Source: Channallabes apus (Eukaryota; Chordata; Actinopteri; Siluriformes; Clariidae). Taken from it: a stretch of DNA of 64,000 nt. Shown in pieces: positions 38,830-52,110 of the stretch. Positions within the stretch are counted from its first letter, which is position 1, and the number at the start of each line of letters is the position of its first letter. The notes under the pieces were generated by a model that was not told where the DNA came from, did no database searches, and saw only the letters and a list, made by a program, of their open reading frames with translations. The stretch lies in the NCBI GenBank assembly GCA_030522415.1, contig CM060121.1, positions 13,534,055 to 13,598,054 of the forward strand, given 5' to 3'. Both the position numbers and the translations under genes were made by a program.

Positions 38830-41115
38830 CTGAATCCCAAATCCGTCTTTAACTCCTGATCAAGGGCACTACGTGGTGTGTGGAATAAGGCTTAATATAT
38901 TCTACACAATGCACTAGCTGTACATTTTACATTGTTTGGGATTTAACCCTGAATCTTTTTATAACTCTTTTTTTTTTTTAGTTACTGTGAGACTGACTAC
39001 ATGAGTTCAACATCATCCGTCCATATTAAACAAAAAAGCCTAAATGTCAGAATTTCTGCTATTTAAAGTTGACCTTTTTATACTGTCAGCTCCTTCTTCC
39101 TCACATCAGTCCGACGGGTTTACATTCGAGAACAACAAGATCTTTTATGTTTTTCCATATCCACCCAGAAGCAAGCTCTTTCTTTATGACAGAATACTGA
39201 TCAGATCTACCCAGTTGCCGCTTCATCTGCATTAAATACGTGTTGTATATTTAAGTGTTCTGGAAAATTACAAGCAGTATTAAATCCAAGTAACAGCTGT
39301 ATAACCTAAAAATATGATCTTTCACACCAATCATAGGACCTACTCTAACGATTTGTAGTAACAGAGTTTGAGCTGCAATATTATGTTCAACTATTAAGCA
39401 TTTTATTTCCTGCAGCCCTGTGAAAACTTCTCTCGCTTCATCAATAAATGGATAATCATCACAGCCCTAGCCAGGGAAGAAAAAAAACATGCAATATATG
39501 GTTCAGGTCCAATTCCCAAAACTATCAGATAAACATCCCTGCTTAAATAATCAATGATGGATGTGATGTTTGGAGGTGTCCATGATCCCTTTCTTTTTGC
39601 CCTCAGACATATAGAGAAGCATAAATCAGACTCAAGACATTCAGGTCCATCTCTACATTTTATCTGTAATAGCTGTAGTTTGGAACTCACACTATGTTAT
39701 AATGTATTTATTAAACATTAACGCAGTGGACTATTGTCCGCTCCGTGGTGTATCCTTGCTTTATAATCAGTGTTTCCCACCTGAAAAATGAAAAACAATA
39801 AACATGCATACACATGCCAGCATACATGAAACTGGATTTAGCTGCTTGCACAATGTAAACTGCTGCAAATATACAGTCGTCACAAATTCCCACAAACTAG
39901 TTTGATCTTCCCGATTTGTCAACAGTTAGTGATGCTAAAGGTCGTCACAGGGAAGTCCCACACGTTTTTAGACAGCCAGGGATCATCATGACCAACTAAA
40001 AGTTTGTGACGGCCATCTTTAAACTGGAGCAGTGTAGATTACCATTGGTGCTGTTGTGCTTGCCGACTAGCATTGCAGCAAAAGTAGAAACATACGTGGA
40101 AAAACAAAGTCGATACGATATCACCACAATACCAATTCAATAGAAATTGCAAAATACTCAATTTTGTTACAAATTCAACCCTTTAAAAAAAGTTTAATGA
40201 TTAATTAAATGTAGCCGTTCATCAGTTTTCAAACTAGGTACAGCATTTAAACAATACAAATCAACATCAAATAGAATTTTAACATTATCTTAAAATTAAA
40301 TTACACAAAAAAGCTACATTTTTCCTGAGCGGACCAAAACTCAACTTTATGGTAAGTGCACAGATTGAGTGGTTGCGTGCACATGTGGCTCCTATCGCAA
40401 GCGATTTTCAACTAACTCATGCTTGAGGTGTTTTGAGACTGTTTTGAAACTAGTGTATGCAGTAAATGGTTTTGGAGAAAAAGGCAGATTGAAGGTTTAA
40501 CACGCACAATTTTTGATTCCATAAAAAGGCATTTCTTTTGCGCCACTCAGAAGCTTGTGCACTTGATACAGAATTGTTTATATCCGAGGGTGATTGTCTG
40601 ATCACCGGTTACGCCCAAGCAATTCAGGTCACTGGTTGATCGACTGGTTCATCTCTACAATAAGCGAAAAATAGTTTTATATATATTATATATCGATTTT
40701 GGAGTCACAAAAAAAATAAAAATAATCACAATTCATAACTGAATAGTTTTTTTTCCTTCCATATCTACTGACCAGCGTGTTTCTATCAGAAAAACAACCA
40801 CAAGGATGGACATAATCAATCCTGTAATTAAATAATCCCCAGCTCCAGATGTTCTTAGTGTCCTCGACTCATTTATAGGTTCAAACCGATAAAATGTGAC
40901 AATTTTGTTTCAACTCGGAATTAATCAAATCAAAGGAGGTAAAGCAGTTTTTTTTTTCTTTTAAGTAACCATATCCGTTTCACTTAACGACATTCACACG
41001 AGTTGCACGTGCTCCCAGCGAGGCCTCGTGCTAAACGACAGGCAGTAAATCATCTCACACACAACCAACAAGAGGCAAGGAACAGCACGTTAGGAACGAA
41101 AAAACAAACAAACAG

Positions 41116-41158
<43 letters not shown>

Positions 41159-42100
41159 CTCATATTTTTCACTGGGTGTGTAGCTGGATTTAGACCCGAG
41201 TGTGGCAGTGTAGAGAGCCGGTGTAATGTTACAGTTCGCCCTGGTCGCGTTACATCCTGTCAGCGGTTAGCTTTTCAAACCCGAATACACACTGAACACA
41301 CACACCGAATTACAGGAAACACTCCTATACTTTATGTAACGTTATGGGAAGTGTTCGATAATGATACACACACTCTCTCGCTCTCTCTAAGTCACATACT
41401 ACACGCACGGAGACTAGTAATGTTGGAGCATGTTCTGGTAAATAAGACACAGCTCTAGCCGTATTAGCTATTTATTCAAAACTGAAGCAGAAACATATTA
41501 ATACAATTTGAACTGAAATAACGCACGGCTGCTTCTAATTCTAAATATCATAAAAACAGTCTAGTTAATAACACGACTAGGTTGCAGCAGTGCAGCTAGC
41601 GAACACGTTGGTAACGCGGTGTGTGACGCGCGTTAAGCTATCTAGTTAGCACCAGATAGTTGTAGAAAGCATACAATTGTTGATGTTTTTTTTTTAGTTC
41701 ATCTAACATAGTAAGCTTGGCATGTCAGCTTTATGTACTAGCCTGTAATCTAGTAAAGCGACTTAAGGAATTACAGCTTCTTTTCTTGGTAACACATGGA
41801 GCTAAACTACAGCGTGCTGCACAACATCGGCGTCTACGCTTATGCACACACACTCGGACATGCCTGGTTTTCTTTACTACATTGTTATTTGCTTCACCGA
41901 CACAAGGTGACACTGTAGGAGTTGAGCGGTGTAAGGTAGCACACTCGCTCCCGGTCACCGGCCTGCTACAGTCACAACCGCGCTGCGCTGCCTGATCCCT
42001 GCTGCTGCAGCACCATCATCACCGCCCTGAATTCTACCCTCACTATATCACTCACACACACACACACATCAAATCCTATCGGACCATTCGCCCGAGTTTA
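38830..42100. other. usp36 first intron, distal part
   Basis: No exon or repeat family recognised apart from an (AT)n block at 41118-41155. From about 41580 GC content and CpG frequency rise toward the promoter. Confidence 0.4.
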
Positions 42101-42130
42101 ATACGCCCAGAAAGATCCGGCACACATACC

Positions 42131-42260
42131 CGTCCGTGAACTGTCAGTAGTCTTTAATCTAGTTCTCTACTGAAGAGTCTCGGTTACCGCGAAGTCCTTC
42201 ATTTTGTTCCATTCTCTTTCTCCCGTGCTGCATTACCGGGGGGCGTGGCCTCTGATAAAA
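42131..42260 (-). promoter_or_regulatory. usp36: probable usp36 promoter and non-coding exon 1
   Basis: On the minus strand a consensus donor (G|GTATGTG, exon end 42130) closes a short CpG-rich segment with no ATG-led frame of note. It is preceded by a GC box (plus-strand ggggggcgtggcc at 42238-42250). This would be a TATA-less CpG promoter with exon 1 about 42230-42130, spliced to the acceptor at 30827. It is the only good promoter-like region between timp2 and the usp36 start codon. Confidence 0.45.
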
Positions 42261-42774
42261 GACAGGAGCGTTCACCAATCCCCTAGAAGCAAAGCACTGA
42301 CGTCACGCTTTATTCGCGTCACAAACAACAAATCAGGAGACTAAGAAGGATGTTTCTCTACCAAGCGCTTTAATCACGTTTTGTTGTTTACTATGACTGA
42401 GTGAGCTGCCATGTTTTAGCCAGTGAAGATGCTGTTGCAGTAACACCAAAATCTGAATATTTGAGGAGATTCTTTACTGAACCATGCTGTCTTACATTTA
42501 GATAAGAGTATTATTTAGAGCACTTAGCACTAGTAGATCCCTTACATTTCAATCCCTTAAAGATGCAATAGGGTCAAGAAGCATATTGTTTGCTTAAATT
42601 ATGAGTGTATATATGTATAAATGTATATCAAAGCATGAAAATAATAATAATAGCTATTGACTATTACTAGTACTCTTATGACTACTACTGTTTTACACTT
42701 CACAGGGAAAGGCTTTCATTCTAACACTGTTAAAAGTATTAATTTGTCGATGCAGTTTTTGACTGGTCTTTATA

Positions 42775-44027
42775 CACTGCCTGGCCAAAACAGAAACAAA
42801 AATATTTGGTGGACTGCATTTTGCACTGATTACAGCATTGATTCAATGAGTCGCAATAATTTTTCTTAAAGATTGTGTACTACTGATGGGACAGTCCGAC
42901 CACTGTGTAAAGCCTTCCCCAGCACATCCCAAAGATTCTCAATGGGGTTAAGGTCTTGACACTGTGATGGCCAATCCATGTGCCAATCCTATTACCGTCT
43001 CAGGGAGTTTTTCCTTGCCACTGTCGCCCTCGGGCTTGCTCACCAGGGACTATCTGAACATTTTGATTCATACACATTCACATTCCATACAAACTTAAAT
43101 AATTCTTTTGATTGTGTAAAGCTGTTTTGAGACAATGTCAATTGTTAAAAGCGCTATACAAATAAAATTGAATTGAATTGAATTGAATTGAATGTGTGAA
43201 AATGTCTCATGCTCCCTGAAACACTCTTTCACAAATTTAGCCCAATAAATCCTTGCATGATTATCTCGGATTATGCCCATGACATCTTGGGAAAAAAAAT
43301 CCATTGATGGAAAAACCTGTTCATTCAGTATATTCAGGTCATCAGCTGACCTAATTTTTGTGCACATAATGCTGCTGAAACCCAGACCTAACTAAATGAA
43401 GTGACCCCAGATCACAACACTGGCTTGTATGATAGACACTAGGCATGATGGGTGCATCATTTCTTACCCTGATGCACCAATCACTCTGGAACAGGGTAAA
43501 TCTGGACTCAGCAGATCACATGAACTTTTTTCAATGCTCCACATTGAACACTTTCTCCAAGTACCCTCACTGATAAATGGTTTCCTTAAGGTTTCCATAA
43601 CCACAGGATACAGTATGTCTTCTGACATGGTTGTTTAAGTTTAAGAAATTAGAAGCTCCTCACTGCATCAGTTATTATTATTATTATTATTATATTTTAT
43701 ATATATTATTATATTTTTCCTTTTTTAACTATGCAAAATATATTATCACTAATGCAAATGCAAAAATGCTCCCAATGTGTGTGTGTGTGTGTGTCTGTCA
43801 CTTTTACACAATACCTCTGATTTCTACTGTTGATGATTTCCTATACAACTGCAAAACGTGTTAAAGTGATATCCAATCATATTTAGTTTCATACACAGTT
43901 CGTCTGGGAAGTTGACCACTCAGCACTATCCATCCAAGGTTTAAGAATGCAGTGGATACTTGTTAATCAATCATTTTAGCAAACACCTTTCTTGTCCGTA
44001 ATTTTGTTCCCCTTTGGCCATGCAGTG
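42775..44027 (-). mobile_element. Tc1-like relic, third family, with both ends
   Basis: Inverted ends CACTGCCTGGCCAAAA and TTTGGCCATGCAGTG lie between TA dinucleotides (42773-42774, 44028-44029). The minus strand holds decayed transposase: IRSADDLNILNEQV, DNHARIYWAKFVKECFREHE (second catalytic Asp region) and, after an insertion, the segment near 42900-42980 that should carry NPIENLWD. (TTA)n and (GT)n blocks lie near 43675 and 43777. Shortened and non-functional. Confidence 0.8.
42983..43191 (+). mobile_element. LINE 3' tail (L2-like) inserted in the Tc1 relic
   Basis: The segment ends gttaaaagcgctatacaaat followed by a (TTGAA)n tail, a common fish LINE 3' end. The interrupted Tc1 sequence reads ccatgtg | insertion | atgtgtgaaaatg, so the last bases before the insert (atgtg) are repeated after it as a short target duplication. 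A heavily 5'-truncated retrotransposition is inferred; class within LINEs is uncertain. Confidence 0.65.
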
Positions 44028-44926
44028 TATGATAACATAGCCTGAAAGGCTATGCTGTGTCGCATACCTTTGCCAGAAATATTTGGTTAGTAATTTAAAG
44101 TTAATTTTAATCCAAAATAATAAAAACTTTAAACCTATATTTTGCTTAATATGTATTTTTGTAAGGATATTCTTATTTCAGTTGAGTATTTTTGTTAATC
44201 TGGAGACAACATTTATGTATATACATTTTTGCTTATTAAATTTTTCTATTTAAAAATGGACTGGACTGGTATACTACGTAGTATAGCAGTGTGATAAACA
44301 GTATATTTAAAAAATCAGTATGATCTGATTTTAAATTTGATGGGACAGAAAATGCCACTCTGTGTATTAATTAAAAACTGCATGTGAATGAGAATGATGC
44401 AACGGCCAATAATAAATTCATAAAAAGCTTTGTAGATTATGGTAAAATGCCAAATTTTCCTGGATCCACCTTACAAAACCTGGTTGCTAATGACCCAATA
44501 AGCAGAGATATCCAGGGACATTCCTCATATACAGCCTTTTCTAAATCCTCACATAAAAAATTCCCACTCTGGACAAAAGCTAATAATGTCAGTATGTAAG
44601 TGTCTTGCACATGGCTTTTTAAAATATTTTAAGCTTAAAATTAGAGCAAACTGTGAATGTTTTCTTTAAATAAAAGTTCTAGATTTTAAATGTTTAATGA
44701 AGAATAGAGTAGTTTATTAGGAAACAGCATTTATTTTAGTGCTCCTCCTGACTAAAGAACTGATGACACAATATGGCAATACTATTATATTAAGTTGTTC
44801 AGTTATCATCCTTTTTTGTAATGAATATTTTTTACATGGCAGGCTGTCCAACAGGAAACATGAATAACAAGATTAAAGCCCAGTGTACAATGAGTTAGAC
44901 ACTAGGTCAGTGCTTTTTTCTTTTCT

Positions 44927-44932
44927 TTTATT
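44927..44932 (-). terminator. timp2: candidate timp2 poly(A) signal
   Basis: AATAAA on the minus strand about 1.02 kb after the timp2 stop codon at 45951. The intervening sequence shows no repeat or gene, consistent with a 3' UTR. Closer weak signals cannot be excluded. Confidence 0.35.
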
Positions 44933-45950
44933 CATGGATATGGAATTGTTACACCAAGATGAATAATACAGAAGTATGAAAGGCATGCACAGGGTAGCTC
45001 GCTTAGTCTTCCCAAGTGGTTCCAGCACCGGAAATCTCACACTACCTCTTTTCTCCGCACAATATAAAAAAAAAGGACATTTGAGAATAAAAAGACAAAA
45101 AACCCATGGAGAAAAAAAAAAGGATACCATGATATACAAAATCACTAAATTAGGCTTTGTGACCGTTCCTACACACATGTTGAATAACTGGAATACTGCA
45201 ATCATTTATATACTGAAAACTCGAACATAGAAAACGGCACAATCCTTAATCTGCTTAATCTGTGCGCCAACGTTTACAAATAGAAAAGAAAAAACTAATG
45301 CAAATAAAAAGCCGTATCTTAATGAAGCACCAGAACTAAGGGGTTTAGATATAAATTAGAAACATGTATATATTACAACATACATAAATTATTACAAGAT
45401 GCCTTTTGTGCATAGTAATCAGTTTATTTTACATCTATTGTACTGTGTAAGTCCACATTGTACACATAAGTCTAATCACTTTGGTTATTTCTAATAAGTT
45501 ACTCAATCTTTACGTGACATGTGAACGATGGCATTTCAGAGAGACCATAACGTCAGCAAGGCATGGGGTAGAGAAATCACTTACTGTATGCATTCTAAAG
45601 CAATTGTTTCCTAGATCTTTTCATAATTTTTCAATTTTCTTTAAAAACAGACATATGTCCTATATGAACTAAATTCCAACCAAAACCTAAAACAGTGGTA
45701 ATAAAGGCAGTAAACATTTTTTCCCTAAACAGCATGGTTGCATCTAGGTGCTATAGGGGACTCAAAGTGCTTTACAAAATAAACCAGAGAACATTGTCTG
45801 AGCCATATTCATTTACATCATCATCATATTACCAGAACCATGTTATAAAGCACAGAATGCAATTGAACAACGGAGTGATTATTTAAAGGGTCCATAGCAG
45901 TGTTAGGAACATTTTCTAAAATGGGTCTGCAAAGTCAGGAAACTACAGGT

Positions 45951-48900
45951 TTATGGATCTTCAATGTCCATGAACTCCTTCTTTGGTGCAACGACTCCAC
46001 GGTACCAAGCACAAGAATCATCATTCCTCTTTATGCAGGTGTAGTGCCGAGCTTGGGGACCCTGCACGGCGTTCTCCATAAGCCAGTCAGTCCATAGACA
46101 CTCAGCAGGATCGCTGATCGCACAGGGGACAGAGGCACAGTGGATAATCTGTAAAAATACAGAGAGAGAAAACAAATGATTAATCATGGTTATTTTGATG
46201 ACAAGATTGCTGAATTTGACTTGGATGATTAGCTGTATATTTTTTTGATACATACCCTGCACCCACAGCCCATCTCATAACGCGAGCCCATGCCCTTTTT
46301 CTGAGCGTTGCTCAGGGACTCCCATGACTGGATGAAGTCACACAGTGTCACATGCATTGTGCCATCAGACTCCAGTTTACCTGCACAAATAATGAAATCA
46401 CAGCTTTGCTTCCTTGACAATAATACATAGGACAGTTTAACATGTGACAGTTAAAGTACCTGTGATCAGGTATTCATGTTTGTCATTGATGTCCAGGGTC
46501 ACACCACACACAGCAGACGAAGGACCAGTGAAGATGGCGTCAATCTCACGCTCAGGTCCCTTGAACATCTAATGGATATAACAGAATAAAGAGAATTAGA
46601 AGTCGAAGGGTATGTTACATGCTTTACATTTGTATGTAATATAACATATTTGTTGTATTGTAGCAGCCTCACATAATTTACTATAGATCATTCAGAACCT
46701 AAATGGTCTTTCTTTTTTGTCTGCATCTCAATCCTAAGCTGAACATTTTAAATCTAGTTACCTTCAAGACTGAAAAAGGAAAAAAATGCATTTAAGGTTT
46801 TCATTCTGACTGCAGTGCGGTAGCATCACAGGCGCAATCGGTATCTGATTACAAATGCATCTGACCAAGGCTATGTCCATTTCTTTACAGCACATAGCAT
46901 AAAACTCACTTTTCAATTCATTCTTTACCCAGCAATGATGTTTGCAAGAAGATGGCCTGCACAAGACTAAAAACAAAACAAATACAACTCCATATAGTTT
47001 TGGTGAAATATATATTAAAAAGCATCTTGATTTACTACCATAGTTGCATGTTCTGTAATTACGTCCCCTTTAGCACCTAATAATCCATTAACAACCATAT
47101 CAGTGAAACGCAGAGAAATACAGACTCAGCATTAAAATAAATTAATAAAAAAGAAAATAATAATAAAGCAATTATGTAATGATATACAGGTGCAAGCAAT
47201 CCAATACAATATATGCAAAGATTTTAATTTAATTATAATATGGCTGCTTTTAAATATTGAATTCTAAATACTGTATAAACTGTATTTTGGGGAGTAATTA
47301 AAACATTTTGTAAAAATTAACTATTTGTATTTTCGTTAGGGTCCTTTAGGATGACTTAAGAAATGAAAAAAATATATATTTTATGACATTTTCTATATAT
47401 TCTAAAGTTTTGTGCAATTACATTGAAAAATCTTTTTTTTTTTTGGCCTTTGACACTCGTCAAATTGGATGAAATGAATACTGTATGAGGCCAACTGTTT
47501 TTAAACCTTAAAAGATTAACAACAGATTAATGAGCCCATACTGTCATTTAAAGGATTGCTACACAAAAGAAGGCCTTGAATACGTGTCTCAGTTTTCTTA
47601 ACTGTGTACAATTAATGGGTCTTCAAATTTCTTTAGGAATTAAGAACATACCTTCATTTGTTTAATGTCATACTTGATCCTCTTGATTGGATTGCCATAC
47701 ACGTCATTGCCGGTGACGATTTCATGTCGTCCGACCACTTTGGCTGTGAGAACTAGAGAAAGGCAAAAGAAAAGTGAGCAGACTGAAGAAATCAGCTGTG
47801 AGAAAATAACTGCTGACTGTCGAAGTCCACTTCCTGTGAACTGCATATGGAAAGCAGGAGTATTTGATTAGTGCTGAGGGAGGAATGTGCTGGGCCTGGT
47901 GCAGAGAAATTTCTGCCTGAAGCTCGAGAGGCTGGCTAGTGGTCTCGCCACAGCATGCTGTTCACTAATTGCTCAGGCACTTGGATCTCCTGCATGTCCA
48001 TCTGAGATGCACAGACATCACCAGATAACTTGCTACCTGCAATTTGAGAGCTGTAGACTTGTATACAAGATCAGTCTTGGCAAACATTAGCAAAATGTCT
48101 TGTTTTCCCCCAACTTTTTAAAGCTTTTTTTTATACTGAGACTAGAATTTCAGGCTCCACATACAATCTTGCTGCACGGCTCCTCCTATTTCTATTAACT
48201 CATGAGCCCCTGTTTAATTTTCAGTTATTAACACCAAAGTTTATTATGTGGTAATTGTGATTATTTAATCAGCAGCTATGGTGGTTGAGCCAGGAATGAT
48301 AAGCAGTTATGTCTTAAATAAGGAATGCAAATCTTGAGCAGCTAACAGAATTTAAGGGTTTTAAAAAGTAGATTTAACAGAACAGCTGGGTGCATTTTCA
48401 CGGTAATCACCATTTAGCTTACTCAGAGTATAGGGGATCTAAAAATGACAAACCATTTCTTTTAAAAGAGAAAATGGACACACACCAGGGAAGAGTACAC
48501 ACTGTTTGCCTTTCTTTCAACCCAAAATAGCTCTATTGTACAGAAGTGCATACTGTTACAGTTTCTCGATTTCTGCTTCTTGTTCAAGAACAAACTCAAA
48601 ATATTTGATATATGGATTTGCTTGTTATATTCTTATCAAAATAACCTTCCTCCATTCAATATTCCACATATCCCACATTCCCATCGAGTGAATACTGATG
48701 GCCTTCAGTGGCCTCTCTGTCTTCACAGTACACATGTCCGAGTGTGTTCTCAGAGAGGCCACTCATCCCCTCCCCGTACCCAGTCCTGAGCACAGAGCTG
48801 CTTTTCTCCGGGCCACACACAAGCACGGGATGCCAGCTACACCCACAGGAGGGCTGCGTTTAGAAAGTCAAACCCGGCGCTTTCATCAGTGAGTGAACTT

Positions 48901-51777
48901 ACACAGGACTGTTTTATCCAGGTTCAGGCACAGGTCCTCTTTTTTTACTCATTCGTTCCATTCCCCCTTTCGGCTCCGTGTTTACTGGAAGTGGGAACAT
49001 TCACAATCCTTCAATTTCGAGGAGGACTGGTCTAAGCAGGATATACTTTGCTGGCTCATTCGTGGAGGTCATGTGGTCCCAGCAGCACATATTTGTGGGA
49101 ATTTGCATGATCCGAAGTGTATGATAAGTGACGACGAGCGGTTAAGTTTAGCAGTCGTAACTACCATGTTTAACTCTCAATCACCACAGAAGTCATATCA
49201 GTTTTGTATACTTGGTGGGTGTGACACTGCATATTTGTCTAAAGTGAAATCTCCCAACAAACCTCAAACTCAAAAGGTTTAATCTATTCCTTACATGTAG
49301 AGTTAAACTTTAGCAGTTTGAGAATGCAGATGAATGTTCTATGCCACACTGTGCTGGACTTGGAACAGAAACCCCTGACCAGACTTAGATATTTACATCT
49401 ATTGCAGGTATTTCCTATACAAAAAAAAAAACCCAGTCTAAGACTGGAGTGTTGCTTTAGCTCAATACCACTTCAGCTGAGCTTTATATGCCATTGAAGG
49501 AGTTTCACTCTCCCGCATTGCCCTGCTCAATTGGCCTGATGCACAACAAAGCCAGCGTTAGCATTAGGTTCGAAACCCTGAAGAAACTGGTTCTTTGATT
49601 AAAAAAAAATAAACTATCAAAAACATATACTTCATTCATCTACAAATACTATATAAACATTTATGCCGAGTCTGTTATATATGTAGTTCTGTAAGTAAAT
49701 GTATAGTTTAAGAACATTGCCATACTTTCAACCAACTATAGTCAATTTAATTAACACATCTACAAGAATTTCTCACGAATAAGATGCCTCACCAGCTTCC
49801 CTTTTTCCTTTTAAGAGTATAAGAGTATAATCTCAGAGCACTACCATTGAAATATTTGTCCATAAATAATATAATTATATTATTATTATTGCTACTATTA
49901 CTCTATCTATTAATGTCAACGTTGAAAATTCAAAAAGCAACTTTACTTTAACACAGTGGCAGTAAAAGTTTGGACTAGTACACAAGAGTAACAGGAAGAC
50001 ACAGCAAATGAGAAACAGGAAATTACCATAACCAATTTTGCAACCAAAATATTCTAAAATTGATGCAAAGCAATGTCGTAATAATTGTGCTACCAACAGT
50101 ACTGTTTCAGTGGCCTTCAGACTTACAGGTCGCAAAAATACATGGACAATGGAAAATCTAGTCATCGTGACTAAAACAGACAGAATGCAGGTGGGCACAT
50201 GGCGACTGTGGCAGACCCTTTCAACCAATGCCATTTACTTGCTGTGGTATATGAAAGCTAGAACAGGAAAACCACATGACGTGGCATGGCCAGATGGTCG
50301 GGTGGAGGTTCCAGTGGAATGCAGAAATGTTTTCCCATCTCTGGAACTTCAATAAGGTTGGGCGAACAACGATGACAAGCGGCTTTAAAAATAACGGTGA
50401 TCACTTACCGCCTCGTCACTGCAGGGACGGCTAATGCGGGAACCTGAATGTTAGTGTGTAGGTGTAGGAGTTCATTTAGCATCATCCAAAAATAAATTAA
50501 AAATCCACTACTGAGATGAGACCACCCCGTCCTGTCAAGTCATGTGGCTTTCTGCTCTCATGATCACACAAACCTCAGAAGCTTGTGCATCAGAGCAGAT
50601 CATTGTAATCTCCACACGCTCATAAAAATAACCTCAGTGGTCAGTTTGCAAAAGACAAACTTACTTGACGATCAAGCTTTTCAGGTGGTTGGGCATCAAA
50701 ACAGTAAGCCTAGCAGGATGAGTCAAACAACTGACAGAAGGAACGGGGGGGGAAAAAAGCATGGTAGAACAAATTATGAAGATTTATTCTTTTTTAACAA
50801 ATTCTGTTTCATACAAGAAAGATTGTCCAGTTGTATTAAGGCAAGGCATTCACAGCCACCGTTAATCGCCTTGTCTTAACTATCCCTGATTGTTGGTTGT
50901 TAAAATAAATCAGTAAAGTGAACATTCCTGATGGTCCATGATCCATCACTACCTTTAATAACTAGAAACACCTGAAAGCAAAAAACTGTGCTGACATGAT
51001 GTCCATCAGAGGAGATTCTCCATGAATTCCTGGACGACAACAACAACAAAAAGGTGATGGAATCACCACAGGGATTTCAGCAGGGAACTGCTGGAGAATT
51101 ATTTTTTCCAGTTTAGTCTTATAAAAAAAGAAGACTTATTTTGTTTAGACATGTCAAATTCTGATGAGATTGTAACTGAATGTTAAAGGTTAGAATTGAG
51201 GAGATCCGGTGGTGTCAGTGTATTCACAAACACATGTGTAGGTCTACAGTGTTAAATTTTGGACGTACAGAATTAATGTACTTGTTTTTAACTGAACTTG
51301 AACGCTGCATCAGCCAGTAACGGGCAGTTAGGCCCAAAATGTGACATAATCCATCCTCTAAAACTGTATAGTTGTGGCCAGGAGCAAACTCATTGCTATG
51401 TAAATAGATGTAAGAATCGCTCTGCATCGTCTAGCACTAAACCATCACCCAGGTTAAAGTAAAAGTTTCCTTTAAAAAAAGCACACTTCTGCGTAATAAC
51501 AAACTGGTCTGAGCCAGTGCTCACAGGATGTAAACAACCACCTCCGCAGGATTACAGATACAGACAGCAGAAAAAACGGCACTTTCCTACAAATGCTTTT
51601 TCTATTTTCCTTTTTTTTCAGGAGCAACAGAGAGGATATTAAGCTTACCGACATCGGAGTGGCAGAAAGCCTGTTGAGGATGTTTAGGAGAACAGCTGCA
51701 GGCTTGCGCTACCTGACCCGCCCGCCACACCAGGAACAGCAGCAGCGGGGCGCACAAACTACTCGCCTTGGTCATTT
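45951..51777 (-). CDS. timp2: metalloproteinase inhibitor 2 (TIMP2), five exons, frameshift in the signal peptide
   Basis: Secreted inhibitor of matrix metalloproteinases; TIMP2 also helps activate pro-MMP2 with MT1-MMP. Exons (minus): 51777-51649, 47752-47652, 46568-46460, 46380-46256, 46148-45951. The mature N-terminus [13 protein letters not shown] (CXC chelates the metalloproteinase zinc), [22 protein letters not shown], twelve cysteines and the end FMDIEDP identify TIMP2 rather than TIMP1/3/4. For exon 2 I chose the acceptor tctctag (47753) over one 9 nt downstream because it restores DVVLTAK, the block conserved in TIMPs. Length would be about 219 residues (human 220). Odd: from ATG 51777 the signal peptide ([19 protein letters not shown]) runs out of frame with CSCSP because of two extra bases (or one missing) near 51715-51726, and TAG follows. 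Sequence error or a real null allele is possible. Confidence 0.93.
47760..51640. other. timp2 intron 1, no gene recognised
   Basis: About 3.9 kb of intron. Several short frames are open but none has homology signs or splice context. A TIMP2 intron housing another gene (as CEP295NL in mammals) is not evident here. Confidence 0.4.
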
Positions 51778-52110
51778 TTTTTTTTTTACAGAAATTAAAA
51801 TGACGTTCTCTGAAGCGAAAATAATCAAAAACGATGTAAAATTACTAAAGTTAAAACGCGGTCAAGTCAGGCCAGGACCGGTCAAACTTTCTTGAATACG
51901 GAATAAAATAAGGAGGGAAAAAACCGCACACACACTGCAGCTGCAGATCTCGCGGCAACTCTCGGTAACGCACTCCCTACCGAGAGAACAGCCGGTTCTT
52001 ATTTCCACAAGCTCCGCCCACAGGTGGCCATCGCCACTCCTAACAGGACCATTGAACATCTGCGAACCACGCCCATTTGCGGGAACTTCACGTAGGCGCA
52101 TTGCCTGGAA
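51778..52110 (-). promoter_or_regulatory. timp2: probable timp2 promoter and 5' UTR
   Basis: The region upstream of the timp2 ATG on the minus strand is CpG-rich compared with its surroundings (ctcgcggcaactctcggtaa, accacgcccatttgcgggaa on the plus strand). It contains GC/CACCC-like boxes near 52010-52080. An A-run of about 12 directly precedes the ATG. Start site not determined. Confidence 0.4.

Noticed and set aside
41003..41458. 151-residue plus-strand ORF
   Set aside because: Runs through an (AT)n block (Ile-Tyr repeat) and an intron; no domain or conservation signs.
47652..47743. timp2 exon 2 starting after ctcacag (47744)
   Set aside because: That acceptor keeps the frame but deletes three residues of the conserved DVVxxAK block; the acceptor 9 nt upstream restores it and has a better pyrimidine tract.
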